NCBI RefSeq assembly: GCF_003285015.1 | Contig: NZ_QMFB01000003.1 | Location: 186,001-250,000 of the forward strand | Reading direction: 5' to 3' | DNA: 64,000 bases | Source of the DNA: Paenibacillus contaminans | GTDB taxonomy: Bacteria; Bacillota; Bacilli; Paenibacillales; NBRC-103111 | Shown here: positions 34,138-43,185 of the stretch, one piece after another | Layout: each line of letters opens with the position of its first letter | Position numbering within the stretch: position 1 is the stretch's first letter | Made by a program: the position numbers and the translations under genes | Notes under the pieces: generated by a model | Databases searched by the model: none | What the model was told of the DNA's origin: nothing | Seen by the model: only the letters and a program-made list of their open reading frames with translations

Positions 34138-35181
34138 CTACTCATGAACGAAAACGATTTTGCCGCATTTGCCCGAAGTCATCAGCTCGAACGCCTCTTC
34201 GAACTGCTCCAGCTTCAATCGGTGCGTAATGATCGGGCTCAAATCGATTCTCCCGCGTTCCAGCAGCCCTTTCATCTGGTACCAGGTATCGTACATTTTA
34301 CGTCCGGTAATGCCTTCGATCCGCAGTCCTTTGAAAATAATGTGACGCGACAGATCCAGCGATACTTCCTTCGTCGGAATGCCGAGCAGCGAGACGCGTC
34401 CTGCATTCGCAGCCGCTTCGAAGCCGTCCCTGATCGCCGCGGGGTGGCCCGACATTTCCAGCACGACCTCAACGCCTTCGCCTCCGGTTTGCTCTCGAAG
34501 CGCTTCCGCCAACGGCGTTTCCGCGCTGTTGATTAGAACGTCGGCGCCCATCGTTTTGGCCATTTCAAGCCGATAAGGATTAATATCCACGGCAAAAATC
34601 GTACCGGCGCCGCACGCCTTTGCCACTTGAATCGCCATAAGTCCGATCGGTCCGACGCCGATGACGGCGACCGACTTGCCGACGATGTCTCCGGAAAGCA
34701 CCGTTTGCACCGCATTGCCGAGCGGATCCTGCAAGCAGGCGATTTCGAAAGGCATCTCTTTGCTGTTATGGATGATGTTGCTCGCTTTCACGACCGCGTA
34801 CTCGGCAAAGCAGCCCGGGGCCGTAATGCCGAAGCTCTTCGTATTCGGGCATACGTGCGCGTTGCCGGTCCGGCAGGCGCGGCAAACGCCGCAAACGATA
34901 TGACCTTCGCCGGAAATATGGTCGCCTACCTTGACGTTTTTCACATTTTCTCCGACGGCTTCGACGACTCCCGCAAATTCATGCCCGAATACGTTCGGCG
35001 TAACGACCGTACTTTCCGCCCATGCGTCCCATTTGTATATATGGACGTCCGTTCCGCACAAAGAAGTCGCCTTCACGCGCACAAACACCTCATCAGGCCC
35101 GAACGAAGGCACCGGCACTTCCTTATAAACGGCGCCTGGGCCGCGCGTCTCTTTCACTAATCCCCACATCATGTTTTTCAT
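34138..35181 (-). CDS. tdh: L-threonine 3-dehydrogenase
   Basis: A 347-aa zinc-dependent, NAD-linked medium-chain dehydrogenase oxidising threonine to 2-amino-3-ketobutyrate. Catalytic zinc ligands appear in SLCGTDVHIYKW and FGHEFAG, the structural zinc site in CGVCRACRTGNAHVC, and the Rossmann motif in VIGVGPIGLMAIQVAKACGAG. The KWDAWAE segment is characteristic of Tdh. The start at 35181 follows GGGAGGC. It is the first gene of the tdh-kbl operon. Confidence 0.95.
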   Translation of the reverse strand: MKNMMWGLVKETRGPGAVYKEVPVPSFGPDEVFVRVKATSLCGTDVHIYKWDAWAESTVVTPNVFGHEFAGVVEAVGENVKNVKVGDHISGEGHIVCGVCRACRTGNAHVCPNTKSFGITAPGCFAEYAVVKASNIIHNSKEMPFEIACLQDPLGNAVQTVLSGDIVGKSVAVIGVGPIGLMAIQVAKACGAGTIFAVDINPYRLEMAKTMGADVLINSAETPLAEALREQTGGEGVEVVLEMSGHPAAIRDGFEAAANAGRVSLLGIPTKEVSLDLSRHIIFKGLRIEGITGRKMYDTWYQMKGLLERGRIDLSPIITHRLKLEQFEEAFELMTSGKCGKIVFVHE

Positions 35182-35539
35182 CTTGAAGCCTCCCTTAGGC
35201 ATGAACCGATCCGGACGTACGTTTTCCGCTTATGTACAATTGCATGCGCCTCATATGAAAGGATGCTGCAATCGGAGCCAATTTATGAAAACGTTGCCGA
35301 ATGTTGATTTTCCTCTATGGTGTCGTTGTACAATATATTATACTTTTGTGCGTTATAATATACAATAGGGATTTTTCACGATGAATCAGCATGACGCTCT
35401 TCTCCTTCATCATATGCACGCCCAAGCCTTTCGTCAACTATATTGCACAAACGTATAACATAACAAACGGATGTCGGGTTGATGTCGAACGGCGACTCAT
35501 ATAATATAGTAAACAGAAATCAACAAACCGGAGGCACTC
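35182..35539. promoter_or_regulatory. Divergent control region of tdh-kbl and the XRE-cupin gene
   Basis: 358 bases without a gene. On the minus strand TTGTAT and TATAAT with a 17-base spacer (about 35335-35365) make a good tdh promoter, lying within an AT-rich stretch with mirrored TATATTATA/TATAATATA and two TTGT(A/G)CA-like words. Near 35499 a TATAAT precedes the XRE gene. A second TTGCACAA-like word lies near 35441. These repeated words could be regulator sites. Confidence 0.55.
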
Positions 35540-36103
35540 ATGGAATTGACGGAACCCATTCATAAGAAAATCGGCAAAAACTTGCAGGCGATCCGAAAAA
35601 CGCGCGCCTTATCGCTCGATCAGGTAGCGGAATTGACCGGGGTCAGCAAAGCGATGCTCGGACAAATCGAACGAGGCGACTCGAACCCGACGATCTCGGT
35701 GCTGTGGAAAATCGTTAACGGGCTGCGCATTTCGTTCACCTCGCTGATCGAGAACGATACCGCCAAGGTGTTGATCGTCCGCCGCGACGACCTGACTCCC
35801 CTGCTGGAAGAAGAAGGCGCGTACCGCGTATTCCCTTTTTTCCCGTACAATCAGCAAAAACATTTTGAAATATACACCGTTGAGATGGATGCCGGCTGCA
35901 GTCATACGTCGGAAGCGCACAATGAAGGCGTAGAGGAGTACATACTCGTCATCGAAGGCGAGCTGGACGTGAAGTTCGAGCAGGAGTCCCATCGCGTCAA
36001 AGCGGGCAGCGGCATCCACTTCACGGCCGATCTGCCGCATATGTATATCAACTCGGCGGAGACGGTGACTAAATATTATACGTTGATTTATTACCCGGAT
36101 TGA
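35540..36103 (+). CDS. XRE-family regulator with C-terminal cupin domain
   Basis: A 187-aa regulator: residues 8-62 form an XRE helix-turn-helix (SLDQVAELTGVSKAMLGQIERGDSNPTISVLWKI), and residues 100-185 a cupin barrel (EEYILVIEGELDVKFEQ, IHFTADLPHMYIN). Such proteins often control amino-acid or polyamine catabolic genes, binding the metabolite in the cupin. ATG at 35540 follows GGAGG. It is divergent from tdh-kbl, so threonine- or glycine-responsive control is a reasonable guess. Confidence 0.88.
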   Translation: MELTEPIHKKIGKNLQAIRKTRALSLDQVAELTGVSKAMLGQIERGDSNPTISVLWKIVNGLRISFTSLIENDTAKVLIVRRDDLTPLLEEEGAYRVFPFFPYNQQKHFEIYTVEMDAGCSHTSEAHNEGVEEYILVIEGELDVKFEQESHRVKAGSGIHFTADLPHMYINSAETVTKYYTLIYYPD

Positions 36104-36260
36104 CGTTTCGCCCATACGGCGAGGGGGACTGCGAGGTGCGAACATACGGAGCCGCCCCTGAAACAAACTACAAATCCCCTTCTGTTTCCAAGCGCTCGCC
36201 TCACTCGTAGCGAGGATGCGCTGTAAACCGATTTTGCCCAATTGTAACCGAGTTCTGCTT

Positions 36261-36437
36261 CCTTTACTCACCCATAGTCCGAAATTGCCCGCTTGCAGAG
36301 GCTGATGGGCACGGCACACCGGTGAAACCATTCCCTAAGCCGGCTAATTCGGACTAGAGCGTAAAGGCAGCCTCTTTTCCTGGCTCCACTTGGGTAATTT
36401 CGGACTACAGAGTAAAGGGAACCTCGTTTCCTGGCTT
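36261..36437. repeat. Three copies of a GGACTA...AGTAAAGG repeat
   Basis: Direct copies at 36342-36386 and 36392-36437 share TTCGGACTA, GTAAAGG, CCTC and TTTCCTGGCT; a third, inverted copy lies at 36261-36290 (CCTTTACTCACCCATAGTCC). The inverted and direct copies could pair. Confidence 0.75.
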
Positions 36438-36482
36438 CACGCATGCGATGCACGGTTGTTTATTGCGAAATGCCCCGCAAAC

Positions 36483-36526
36483 AAACAGGACCTGGCGATT
36501 AATCTTTCGCCAAGTCCTGTTTATTT
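36483..36526. terminator. Terminator of the first two-component operon
   Basis: AAACAGGAC with CTGGCG pairs with CGCCA and GTCCTGTTT, flanked by T-rich sequence on both strands. Confidence 0.85.
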
Positions 36527-36577
36527 GCGTTTGTCGTAATGTATATAGTGAAAGCGGCTTTAATCGGGCAGCCTCGC

Positions 36578-38188
36578 TCATTCGTTCCCGCCGGCCGTTC
36601 CCTTCCGGCTATCCCGGTATTCCGACGGCAGCTCCCCGGTATGCTTCTGGAAAACCTTCGTGAAATAGCGGCGTTCCGCAAAGCCGACGGCTAAAGCGAT
36701 TTGCGCGACGTTTTTGTCCGAGTGCAGCAAGAGCGATTTCGCGCGCTCCATACGCAGCTTGGTCAGATGCTCGAGGAAGGTTTCGCCGTGCTTTTGCTTA
36801 AACAACAGGCTGAAGTAGCTCGGGCTGATACCGAGTGCGTCGGCGATGTCCTGGGTGCCGAAGTCGTCGCCTAGACGGCGCAGCATGTAATCCTCGGCAG
36901 CGACCATCAGCGTTTCGCTCGTTTTCCTTCCGGCTGCGGCGTCAAGAGCGAGACGGACGATTTCGCCGATGACGTCAAACATATCCGGAATGCTCCGTAC
37001 CAGCTCCAGCTTGCGCCAAATCCGCTCTTCGGCTTCGCCGGCGATCGACCGGATTTCCCGCATTTCCCGCATCAGATGAAGGGCTACGAAGTGGAGGATC
37101 GGCCTCACCCGCTCGAATGACTCCTCCGGCACGGATTGAATGATACGGTCCAGCCGAAGCAGAGCCTTGTCCGTTTTTGCCCCGTCGCTCTGCTTCAAAC
37201 CCATAACGAGGTCCTCCGTCAAAAGCCAAATCGATTCGCCGGGATCGGTATCGTGCTCCGTTTCCCGGCAAACAAGCAGCGCCTTCGGCTGCGTTTTGCG
37301 GAGCTGCATCGATCGCTGCAGCTTCTTGTAAACTTGTGCCAGCTCGCCGAGCTGCACATGACCGGGATACACGGCGACGCTGACCGGCAGCTTGACGCTG
37401 ACCGCAACCTCCTGCTGCAGCCGCTCGCCCCAGCGCAAACATTCCTCCGTTGTCGGCGGTGGAGCATCCTTCCCGCGTTCCACGAGCGCACACCATTCGC
37501 CTTCTCGCAGCTGCAGCACAATGTACCGGATCGGCCAAGCGGAAAGCGCCTCCTGCAGCACATTCCGCACCGCAAAACTCCACAGCTTCCGCTCTTTGTC
37601 GTCCCACCCCAGCGACAGCTGGGCATACCCGTCCAGATCGACAAGCAGAACGGAATAACGGAATTGCTCCAAATCGGCCTCTTCTTCGGCCAATGCGTAA
37701 ATCGGTTGAACGGACGCATAATTTTGCAAGACGTCATGCAAAATTTTCTCGTAAGCCAGATTCGCCACGCTTGTCCACCGTTTATCCCGCACCTGTTTGC
37801 TGCGCTTCTTGGCGCGGATGCGCTCGCCGAGCTTCCCGATCGTTTCGGCAAGCTCCTCATAATCGATCGGCTTGACAATGTAATCGCTCACGCCGAGCTT
37901 TAGCAGCGATCGGGCATACTCGAATTCCTGGTAGCCTGTAATCATCAGTACCTCGGAGTGCCCGTCGAACGAGCGGAGCTCCTCGATGAAGGCGATACCG
38001 TCCATTCCCGGCATACGGATATCGCTCAAAATAAGATCGGGTTCATGCTCGCGCACGAGCTCCAGCGCCTGCATGCCGTTCCGCGCCAAGCCGACGACTT
38101 CAAATTGCAGCGCCTCCCAAGGAATGACCGTTTTCAAATTGCGCAATATGTTCGGTTCGTCATCCGCCAGAAGCGCTTTGAGAAGCAT
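36578..38188 (-). CDS. YesN-type response regulator (receiver + AraC output), cluster 1
   Basis: A 536-aa regulator. Receiver at residues 1-120 with acidic pair DDE, phospho-Asp D56 (LILSDIRMP) and KP in YIVKPIDYEE. A long middle region (about 150-400) is a degenerate cyclase-like or linker domain. The C-terminus has two AraC helix-turn-helix units (GTQDIADALGISPSYFSLLFKQ, VAQIALAVGFAERRYFTKVFQ). ATG at 38186-38188 follows GGAGG; the gene overlaps the 3' end of the kinase gene by 29 bases, indicating co-translation. It closely resembles the regulator at 47.9-49.5 kb in layout and sequence. Confidence 0.92.
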   Translation of the reverse strand: MLLKALLADDEPNILRNLKTVIPWEALQFEVVGLARNGMQALELVREHEPDLILSDIRMPGMDGIAFIEELRSFDGHSEVLMITGYQEFEYARSLLKLGVSDYIVKPIDYEELAETIGKLGERIRAKKRSKQVRDKRWTSVANLAYEKILHDVLQNYASVQPIYALAEEEADLEQFRYSVLLVDLDGYAQLSLGWDDKERKLWSFAVRNVLQEALSAWPIRYIVLQLREGEWCALVERGKDAPPPTTEECLRWGERLQQEVAVSVKLPVSVAVYPGHVQLGELAQVYKKLQRSMQLRKTQPKALLVCRETEHDTDPGESIWLLTEDLVMGLKQSDGAKTDKALLRLDRIIQSVPEESFERVRPILHFVALHLMREMREIRSIAGEAEERIWRKLELVRSIPDMFDVIGEIVRLALDAAAGRKTSETLMVAAEDYMLRRLGDDFGTQDIADALGISPSYFSLLFKQKHGETFLEHLTKLRMERAKSLLLHSDKNVAQIALAVGFAERRYFTKVFQKHTGELPSEYRDSRKGTAGGNE

Positions 38189-40049
38189 TCGTTCCACCTC
38201 CGATTTTGGGTAAAACGCATTTGACGATCGTGCCTTTTCCCTCTTCGCTGCATAGGAACAGTCCGTAGCGAACGCCGTACCGGATTCGGATCCGGTCCGC
38301 TACGTTGCTTAAGCCGAGTCCGCTCCGTTCGCCGCCGCCCTTTTCACCGCCGTCAAGTAAAGGCTGCGCCATGTCCGGTTCGCCGGATCGTTCGTTCGCC
38401 CCGCTTTCAAGCGGCACCTCGCGGTCCGCGTGATAACGGAACCCGGCCAAGCGGCTTGGCGGAATGCCGAGTCCGTTATCCTCTACGATCAAAGCGAAAC
38501 GGTCCTCATCATCCTCGGCGTAAATCCGGATATGCCCCCTATATTCGATACCTTCAAAACCGTGCTGAATGCTGTTTTCCACGAGCGGCTGCAGCGTCAG
38601 CTTCAAAACGGGGCAATCCATAAGCGACTGCGGGATATCGATTTCATAATCAAAGCTGTCTTCGAACCGGAACATTTGAATGTCCAAATAGCTTTTCAAA
38701 TGCTCAAGCTCCTGCTTCAGCATAATTTCCTCTTTAGGGTGCATGCTGATGCGCAGCAAATTGCCCAGCCGGCGCACCATTTGACTCACTTGCTTCCCTT
38801 CGTTCTGAACGGCCATCACATTGATCGATTCAAGCGTATTAAACAAAAAATGCGGCTTGATCTGCGCCTGCATCAGCATAAGCTCGGCCCGGTTTTTACG
38901 GTTTTGCTGCACCTTCACTTCCTCGAGCAGTCCTCCGATCCGCTCCGTCATGCTGTTGAAACCATGGGCCAGCACCGTCGTTTCGTCATCCCCGCGATGC
39001 TCGACCCGAGCCGTCAAATCGCCTCTTTCGACCCGCCGCATCGAGCTGACGATCCGTAAAATGAACTGGATAATATTCCGCACGAACACTAGGTTGAAGA
39101 TCAAAGCGCTGCCGATACAAAGCAGCGTAATGAACGCCACCCAGCGCATGATGGCCGTAAGCTCCCCCGAAACCGCCTCCCACGGCGTAAAAAACACGAG
39201 CTTCCAATCGCGAATGCCGAGCTCCTCCATGTCCAGCCGCGCATGCGAAACGATCGTTTCCGTCCCGTCCACCTCCGATTTCGTACTGTCAATCGTTCGC
39301 GATAAGGCGAGCTGACCGGATACGATCGACAGCAAATCGCTTCCTTCCATCGAACGGCGGCTGTCGAACAATATCGTGCCGTTATCCTTGACGATCAAAT
39401 ACCGGTGGATCGAATCGTCCAGCGCGAAATAAGAGTCGAATATGCGCTCCAGCTCGCTAAACCGGTATCGGGCGACCATCAAGCCGATCGTATCGAACGT
39501 ATAATAGTCTTTGACGACGCGCAGCTGAAAAAAATCGCGGCCTTCCCCCGCAAGCTCCTTCGCTTCCGCCGGCCCTATCCATTTAGGCACGCCGTTCCGT
39601 TTCCAAACGTCTGCGTACAAATCGCTTCCGTTCAGCTTTTCGTACGGGATCATTTGCGTGACGCCGCGCCCGGCATGTACGGAATAGCCGTTCGTTCCGT
39701 ACAGCGTAACGGACTGAATCGGCGCATACGTCAGCAGCGTCCTGCGCAATTCGCTTTCATATTCGACAAGGTGAACGGCCGAGCCGTCACTGCCGCCATC
39801 GCCGCTGTTCAAGCCGTGCAGAATGCTCTGAATTTCCGATTTGACCATCCAAAAATCCGAGAAGTAATTGGCTTCCTTAAACACATACGTTACATTGCGG
39901 CCGATCGCCTTCAGCGTCAGCTCCGTCTGCTCGCCGTACTTCTTCTCGATCAGCTGCTGGGAGGAATAATAGCTGACCAAGCCGAGCACGAAAAGCGGCG
40001 CAATAATGAAGGCCATAAAGGCAACGAACATTTTTTTGTTCAAGCTCAC
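38160..40049 (-). CDS. YesM-type sensor histidine kinase, cluster 1
   Basis: A 629-aa membrane kinase: helix near residues 8-30, a long extracellular Cache-like sensor (about 35-290), second helix around 300-325, HAMP (VSSMRRVERGDLTARVEHRGDDE), then LytS-type kinase with phospho-His in QIKPHFLFNTLES, ATPase N-box LVENSIQHGFEG and GLGLSNVADRI. A Gly/Asp/Glu-rich insert lies between the ATPase motifs. GTG start at 40049 behind GGGGAGCGG. It overlaps the regulator gene and follows the binding-protein gene, so the three are one operon sensing and reporting an extracellular sugar. Confidence 0.92.
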   Translation of the reverse strand: MSLNKKMFVAFMAFIIAPLFVLGLVSYYSSQQLIEKKYGEQTELTLKAIGRNVTYVFKEANYFSDFWMVKSEIQSILHGLNSGDGGSDGSAVHLVEYESELRRTLLTYAPIQSVTLYGTNGYSVHAGRGVTQMIPYEKLNGSDLYADVWKRNGVPKWIGPAEAKELAGEGRDFFQLRVVKDYYTFDTIGLMVARYRFSELERIFDSYFALDDSIHRYLIVKDNGTILFDSRRSMEGSDLLSIVSGQLALSRTIDSTKSEVDGTETIVSHARLDMEELGIRDWKLVFFTPWEAVSGELTAIMRWVAFITLLCIGSALIFNLVFVRNIIQFILRIVSSMRRVERGDLTARVEHRGDDETTVLAHGFNSMTERIGGLLEEVKVQQNRKNRAELMLMQAQIKPHFLFNTLESINVMAVQNEGKQVSQMVRRLGNLLRISMHPKEEIMLKQELEHLKSYLDIQMFRFEDSFDYEIDIPQSLMDCPVLKLTLQPLVENSIQHGFEGIEYRGHIRIYAEDDEDRFALIVEDNGLGIPPSRLAGFRYHADREVPLESGANERSGEPDMAQPLLDGGEKGGGERSGLGLSNVADRIRIRYGVRYGLFLCSEEGKGTIVKCVLPKIGGGTNASQSASGG

Positions 40050-40079
40050 GCGGACCCGCTCCCCGTTCGACCAGTTTTG

Positions 40080-41399
40080 CTATTTCGGCTTCGTTTGATT
40101 CGCCGCTTCCTGTACGCCCTGCACCGTTTCGAGCATGCGCCCCGGCGCGGTTTTGCCGCCGATCTGCTCCTGGATGCCGCGCTCCGCCGCTTCCTTCACT
40201 TTCTGCTGCACGATCGCGTCATATGCGGGAAAAACGCCCTTGGCCTTGTTGGCCGCATTCAATATTTCCTGAATGACCGGCTTCACGCCGCTCAAGTCGG
40301 TCAGCTTCATGGATGGCAGCATCCCTTCTTCAAGCAGCTGACGTTTTTGCATGTTATCATTATACATTTCCTTGATAAATTGCTTGACCGCGGACAATTG
40401 GCGTTCGTTCAGCTCCTTGGAGAAGCCGTAGCCGTTCGAATAACCGCCCATGATGAGCCCGTCGCCGTGGCCGTTCATATCGGGAAAGGGGAAAAATCCG
40501 ACGTCTCCCGCGATTTTGGAAATTCTCGGATCGATCAGGGGCGTATTCGCCCAGCTGCCGTCGACCATCATTGCCGCGCTTCCCGACATCAGCTGCTCCG
40601 CCTGCTCGAAATATTTAAAGGAAAGGCTGTTCGGCTGCATATAGCCTTGCCGGAAAAGCGAATCGTATTTCGTAAACGCTTCGATCACCTGCGGATCGTT
40701 CCATTTGAACGAGCCGTCGACGAAGCCTGCGACCGAATCCGCCCCCGCCAGCCGTACCCACATATAATTCGCGGTCATCATCGGCGCCCAGCCTTCCTTA
40801 GAGGCAAGCGCGAGCGGCGTATAGCCGCTCTTCTTGAGCTGCTCGCAAACGCCGAGAAATTCCTCCCACGTGCCGGGCACGCTTAAGCTCAGCTTGCGAA
40901 AAATCGCTTTGTTATAATAAACGCCTTCCACATACCCCGCCATCGGCAGTCCGTACACTTTCCCGTCGACCGTAAATTCGTCTAGGCTGATAAACCGCTC
41001 GCGCAGCCCCAGCTCCTGCAAAATCGGCGTCAGCTCAAGCAGCCGGTCCGCTTTCACATAATTTCTCGTGTCGGTGCCTCCGAATAAATCGAAAATTTTG
41101 GGCGGGCTGCCGGTCGCCATTTCGGCTTTCAGCTTCGTATCGCGGTTTACGGTATCCTCAACGCCGTCGAGCTCGATTTTGAGCCCGGGAACCTCCGACT
41201 CCGTCGCCTTCACGACGTCTTGCAGCATCGCAAGCCGTTTCTGCTGCGTATCCTTTACCTGCGTATGCCGGAGCGTAATTGAGAAATTTTCCACCTTGTC
41301 AGCCGGAGTCGTGACAGACGAACCGGCATTCCCGCAGCCCGCAAGCAGAACGGCTAGAACAGTCAACATCGCGGCATATGACTTATGTACGATTTTCAT
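40080..41399 (-). CDS. Extracellular sugar-binding lipoprotein, cluster 1 (no permease)
   Basis: A 439-aa family 1 solute-binding lipoprotein. The signal peptide ends in the lipobox LLAGC at residue 22. TVDGKVYGLPMAGYVEGVYYNK, FFPFPDMNG and SNGYGFSKELNE are shared with the second binding protein at 53.3-54.6 kb. ATG at 41399 follows GGAGGTCG. Unlike that second cluster, no permease genes follow: the operon continues with a sensor kinase and regulator only. It may therefore work as a sensor partner, or use permeases encoded elsewhere. Confidence 0.9.
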   Translation of the reverse strand: MKIVHKSYAAMLTVLAVLLAGCGNAGSSVTTPADKVENFSITLRHTQVKDTQQKRLAMLQDVVKATESEVPGLKIELDGVEDTVNRDTKLKAEMATGSPPKIFDLFGGTDTRNYVKADRLLELTPILQELGLRERFISLDEFTVDGKVYGLPMAGYVEGVYYNKAIFRKLSLSVPGTWEEFLGVCEQLKKSGYTPLALASKEGWAPMMTANYMWVRLAGADSVAGFVDGSFKWNDPQVIEAFTKYDSLFRQGYMQPNSLSFKYFEQAEQLMSGSAAMMVDGSWANTPLIDPRISKIAGDVGFFPFPDMNGHGDGLIMGGYSNGYGFSKELNERQLSAVKQFIKEMYNDNMQKRQLLEEGMLPSMKLTDLSGVKPVIQEILNAANKAKGVFPAYDAIVQQKVKEAAERGIQEQIGGKTAPGRMLETVQGVQEAANQTKPK

Positions 41400-41660
41400 C
41401 AGCGTTCGACCTCCGGTCTTTTTGTAATATCGCATCGATTAGGATTCCATTATAATCCATCCGCTAGTCGAAGTCTTGCCGAAGGCGTCGTTCTTCCGAC
41501 TCTGCTTGAAATTAGTATACGCTATCGGCAACGCACAAAAACTAGCGAGAATCTTAACAGCGTTCACGTGAACGACTTTATCTATCTTTCTACTTCTCGT
41601 TCTTGATAATGGTATGATAGCTGGCAGAAGGCAAATAATCTACGTTCAAAGGTGAGACGA

Positions 41661-42677
41661 ATGAGTATTACGAGTAAGGAAATAGCAGAGAAATGCGGCG
41701 TTTCCAGAGGAACCGTGGACCGTGCGCTCAACAACCGGTCCGGCGTGAACGAGGCGACCAAACTGAAAATATTGGAAACCGCAAGGGAACTGGGATACCG
41801 GCCTCATTTTCTCGCCCGAAGTCTTGTCAAAGGCAAAACGATGTCGATCGGCGCGGTCATTTTCGATATCAATAACCAGTTGTTTCCCCAGCTGATCCAT
41901 GCCGTCGAATCGCGGGCGCGCGAAGCCGGTTATTTCTTGAATTTGACGCTGACGAGCAAGAATCCAGATATCGAGCGCGACTGTCTGCTTCATCTGGCGG
42001 ACCGGAAGGTGGACGGTATCATTTTACTGTCCGTCAATGCCGGACCGTCCTTCGAGCAGTTCATAAAAAAACTGAACATTCCCGTCGTCACTTTCGGCAA
42101 CCGCATTTCCGATACCGTTCCGTACGTATGGATCGACGACCGTAAAGCCGTCCGTGACGCAATCGGTCTGCTGGCGGCCAAAGGCTACGAGGAGATCGTA
42201 TACGTGAGTCCTCCCCTCGTGCTTCGCGGCAAAACGAACGTATACGCCGTGGAACAACGGTTTGCCGGTTTCCAAGATGCCCTGCAGCAGGCCGGCCATA
42301 TTCGCTCACGGGTCATCACCATAACGGATACGTCGAAGAAATCGGCGCAATTCTGCAAGCGAACGGCGGAAAAACCGCCGTCTTTTGCACGAGCGACATC
42401 TATGCTCTCCAAATATGGCTCCATTTGAAGCAAAAAGGAATCCTCGTCCCCGAGGATGCCGGACTAATGGGATTCGATAATATCGAAACGCTGAAATATA
42501 TGTCGCCCGTCATTATCGACAGTATCGTATTCCTTAGAAGCGATCGGCAACGCGATCATAGATAGCTTGATCGGCCAAATCGAAGGCCGCGAGGTGCCCA
42601 TGACACTTGCAACAGCATTAGACAAAGACTATGTAAAAAAATTTGCTGATGAATTTATGCGCTTGTTCACAAAATAG
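41661..42677 (+). pseudogene. LacI-family regulator with two frameshifts
   Basis: Starts well at ATG 41661 behind AAAGGTGAG with helix-turn-helix ITSKEIAEKCGVSRGTVDRAL and sensor-domain segments to about 42320 (VVTFGNRISDTVPYVWIDDRKA). There the frame shifts; the lost sequence continues in another frame as YVEEIGAILQANGG, VPEDAGLMGFDN and MSPVIIDS. A second shift near 42525 moves to the last frame, ending YVKKFADEFMRLFTK at 42677. The full-length product would be a normal 330-residue repressor. It is divergent from the binding protein of cluster 1, which it may once have controlled. Sequencing error at both points is less likely than decay. Confidence 0.85.
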
Positions 42678-42692
42678 TTCTAAACAAGTATA

Positions 42693-42727
42693 AAGGAACA
42701 TCGGGCCAAGTTGGCCCGATGTTCCTT
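42693..42727. terminator. Bidirectional terminator-like hairpin
   Basis: AAGGAACATCGGGCCAA pairs exactly with TTGGCCCGATGTTCCTT. It follows the stop of the broken LacI gene by 15 bases; no long T-run on the plus strand. Confidence 0.7.
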
Positions 42728-42747
42728 ATGCTGTACGCCCAGCATTG

Positions 42748-42900
42748 CGTCATCTATGGGGAAAAGGTCTCGAACGGTGGCTGGCGAGCGCCTACCGTAG
42801 CCAAGGGCAAGGGTGTCCGTCACGAGGTGGAATCTGAAGGACGCTAACGGGTACAGTAGGTTCAAGTAATCGATGAGACGAAAGGGGGAAACCGAAATGA
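42748..42900 (+). mobile_element. Probable group II intron fragment (domain I), no reverse transcriptase
   Basis: The stretch GGGTGTCCGTCACGAGGTGG followed by AATCTGAAGGACGC resembles the conserved domain I sequence of bacterial group II introns (usually read as GTGTCC..GTGAGGTGGAATCTGAAGGAAGC), here with the expected GTCC..GAGGTGG spacing. No intron-encoded reverse transcriptase, and no recognisable domain V hairpin, follows before 43.0 kb. It is thus a decayed remnant; the identification rests on remembered sequence features. Confidence 0.5.
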
Positions 42901-42990
42901 AGACGATCAAGCGCATGATGGACCACCTGTACTGGGCAGACGGAAGCACTCGAGGAGAGTGAGACGAAATTGATGATCAGCATAAAGACG

Positions 42991-43038
42991 AAGCGGCAGC
43001 ATGGGACGTAAAATAAAGTCCTAAACTGCCGCTTTTTC
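42991..43038 (+). terminator. Hairpin terminator
   Basis: AAGCGGCAG pairs with CTGCCGCTT, followed by TTTCC; an inner GGAC/GTCC can extend the stem. Confidence 0.65.
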
Positions 43039-43185
43039 CTATATTCCCGTTTGTAGAACTTTGCGAAAAAGGCTATAACAATTCCCTCATCATCGCAATG
43101 AAATCTTTATCGTATTACCTTGTTCGGCATTTTCCCTGACCGAGGGCGTAGTTTTGTCTCCAAAAAAAATGCGGATCAAAAATCA

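Larger units (their letters stand above)
36104..36577. other. Intergenic region with repeats and terminator
   Basis: 474 bases with no supported gene. It contains a triplicated GGACTA/AGTAAAGG repeat (36261-36437) and the terminator of the two-component operon at 36483-36526. Confidence 0.6.
42678..43185. other. Gene-free stretch with hairpin, intron remnant and terminator
   Basis: 508 bases without a coding gene, covering a perfect terminator-like inverted repeat (42693-42727), a probable group II intron fragment and a second hairpin (42991-43038). Confidence 0.6.

Noticed and set aside
33472-34536. A 354-aa open frame on the plus strand
   Set aside because: Antisense to kbl and tdh; composition is shadow-like.
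39405-40886. A 493-aa open frame on the plus strand
   Set aside because: Antisense to the cluster 1 kinase and binding-protein genes, no ribosome site and no recognisable domain.
42900-43020. Small gene beginning ATGAAGACGATCAAGCGC near 42898
   Set aside because: AAAGGGGGAAACC precedes it, but the frame closes after about 20 codons and lies in the intron-like remnant.
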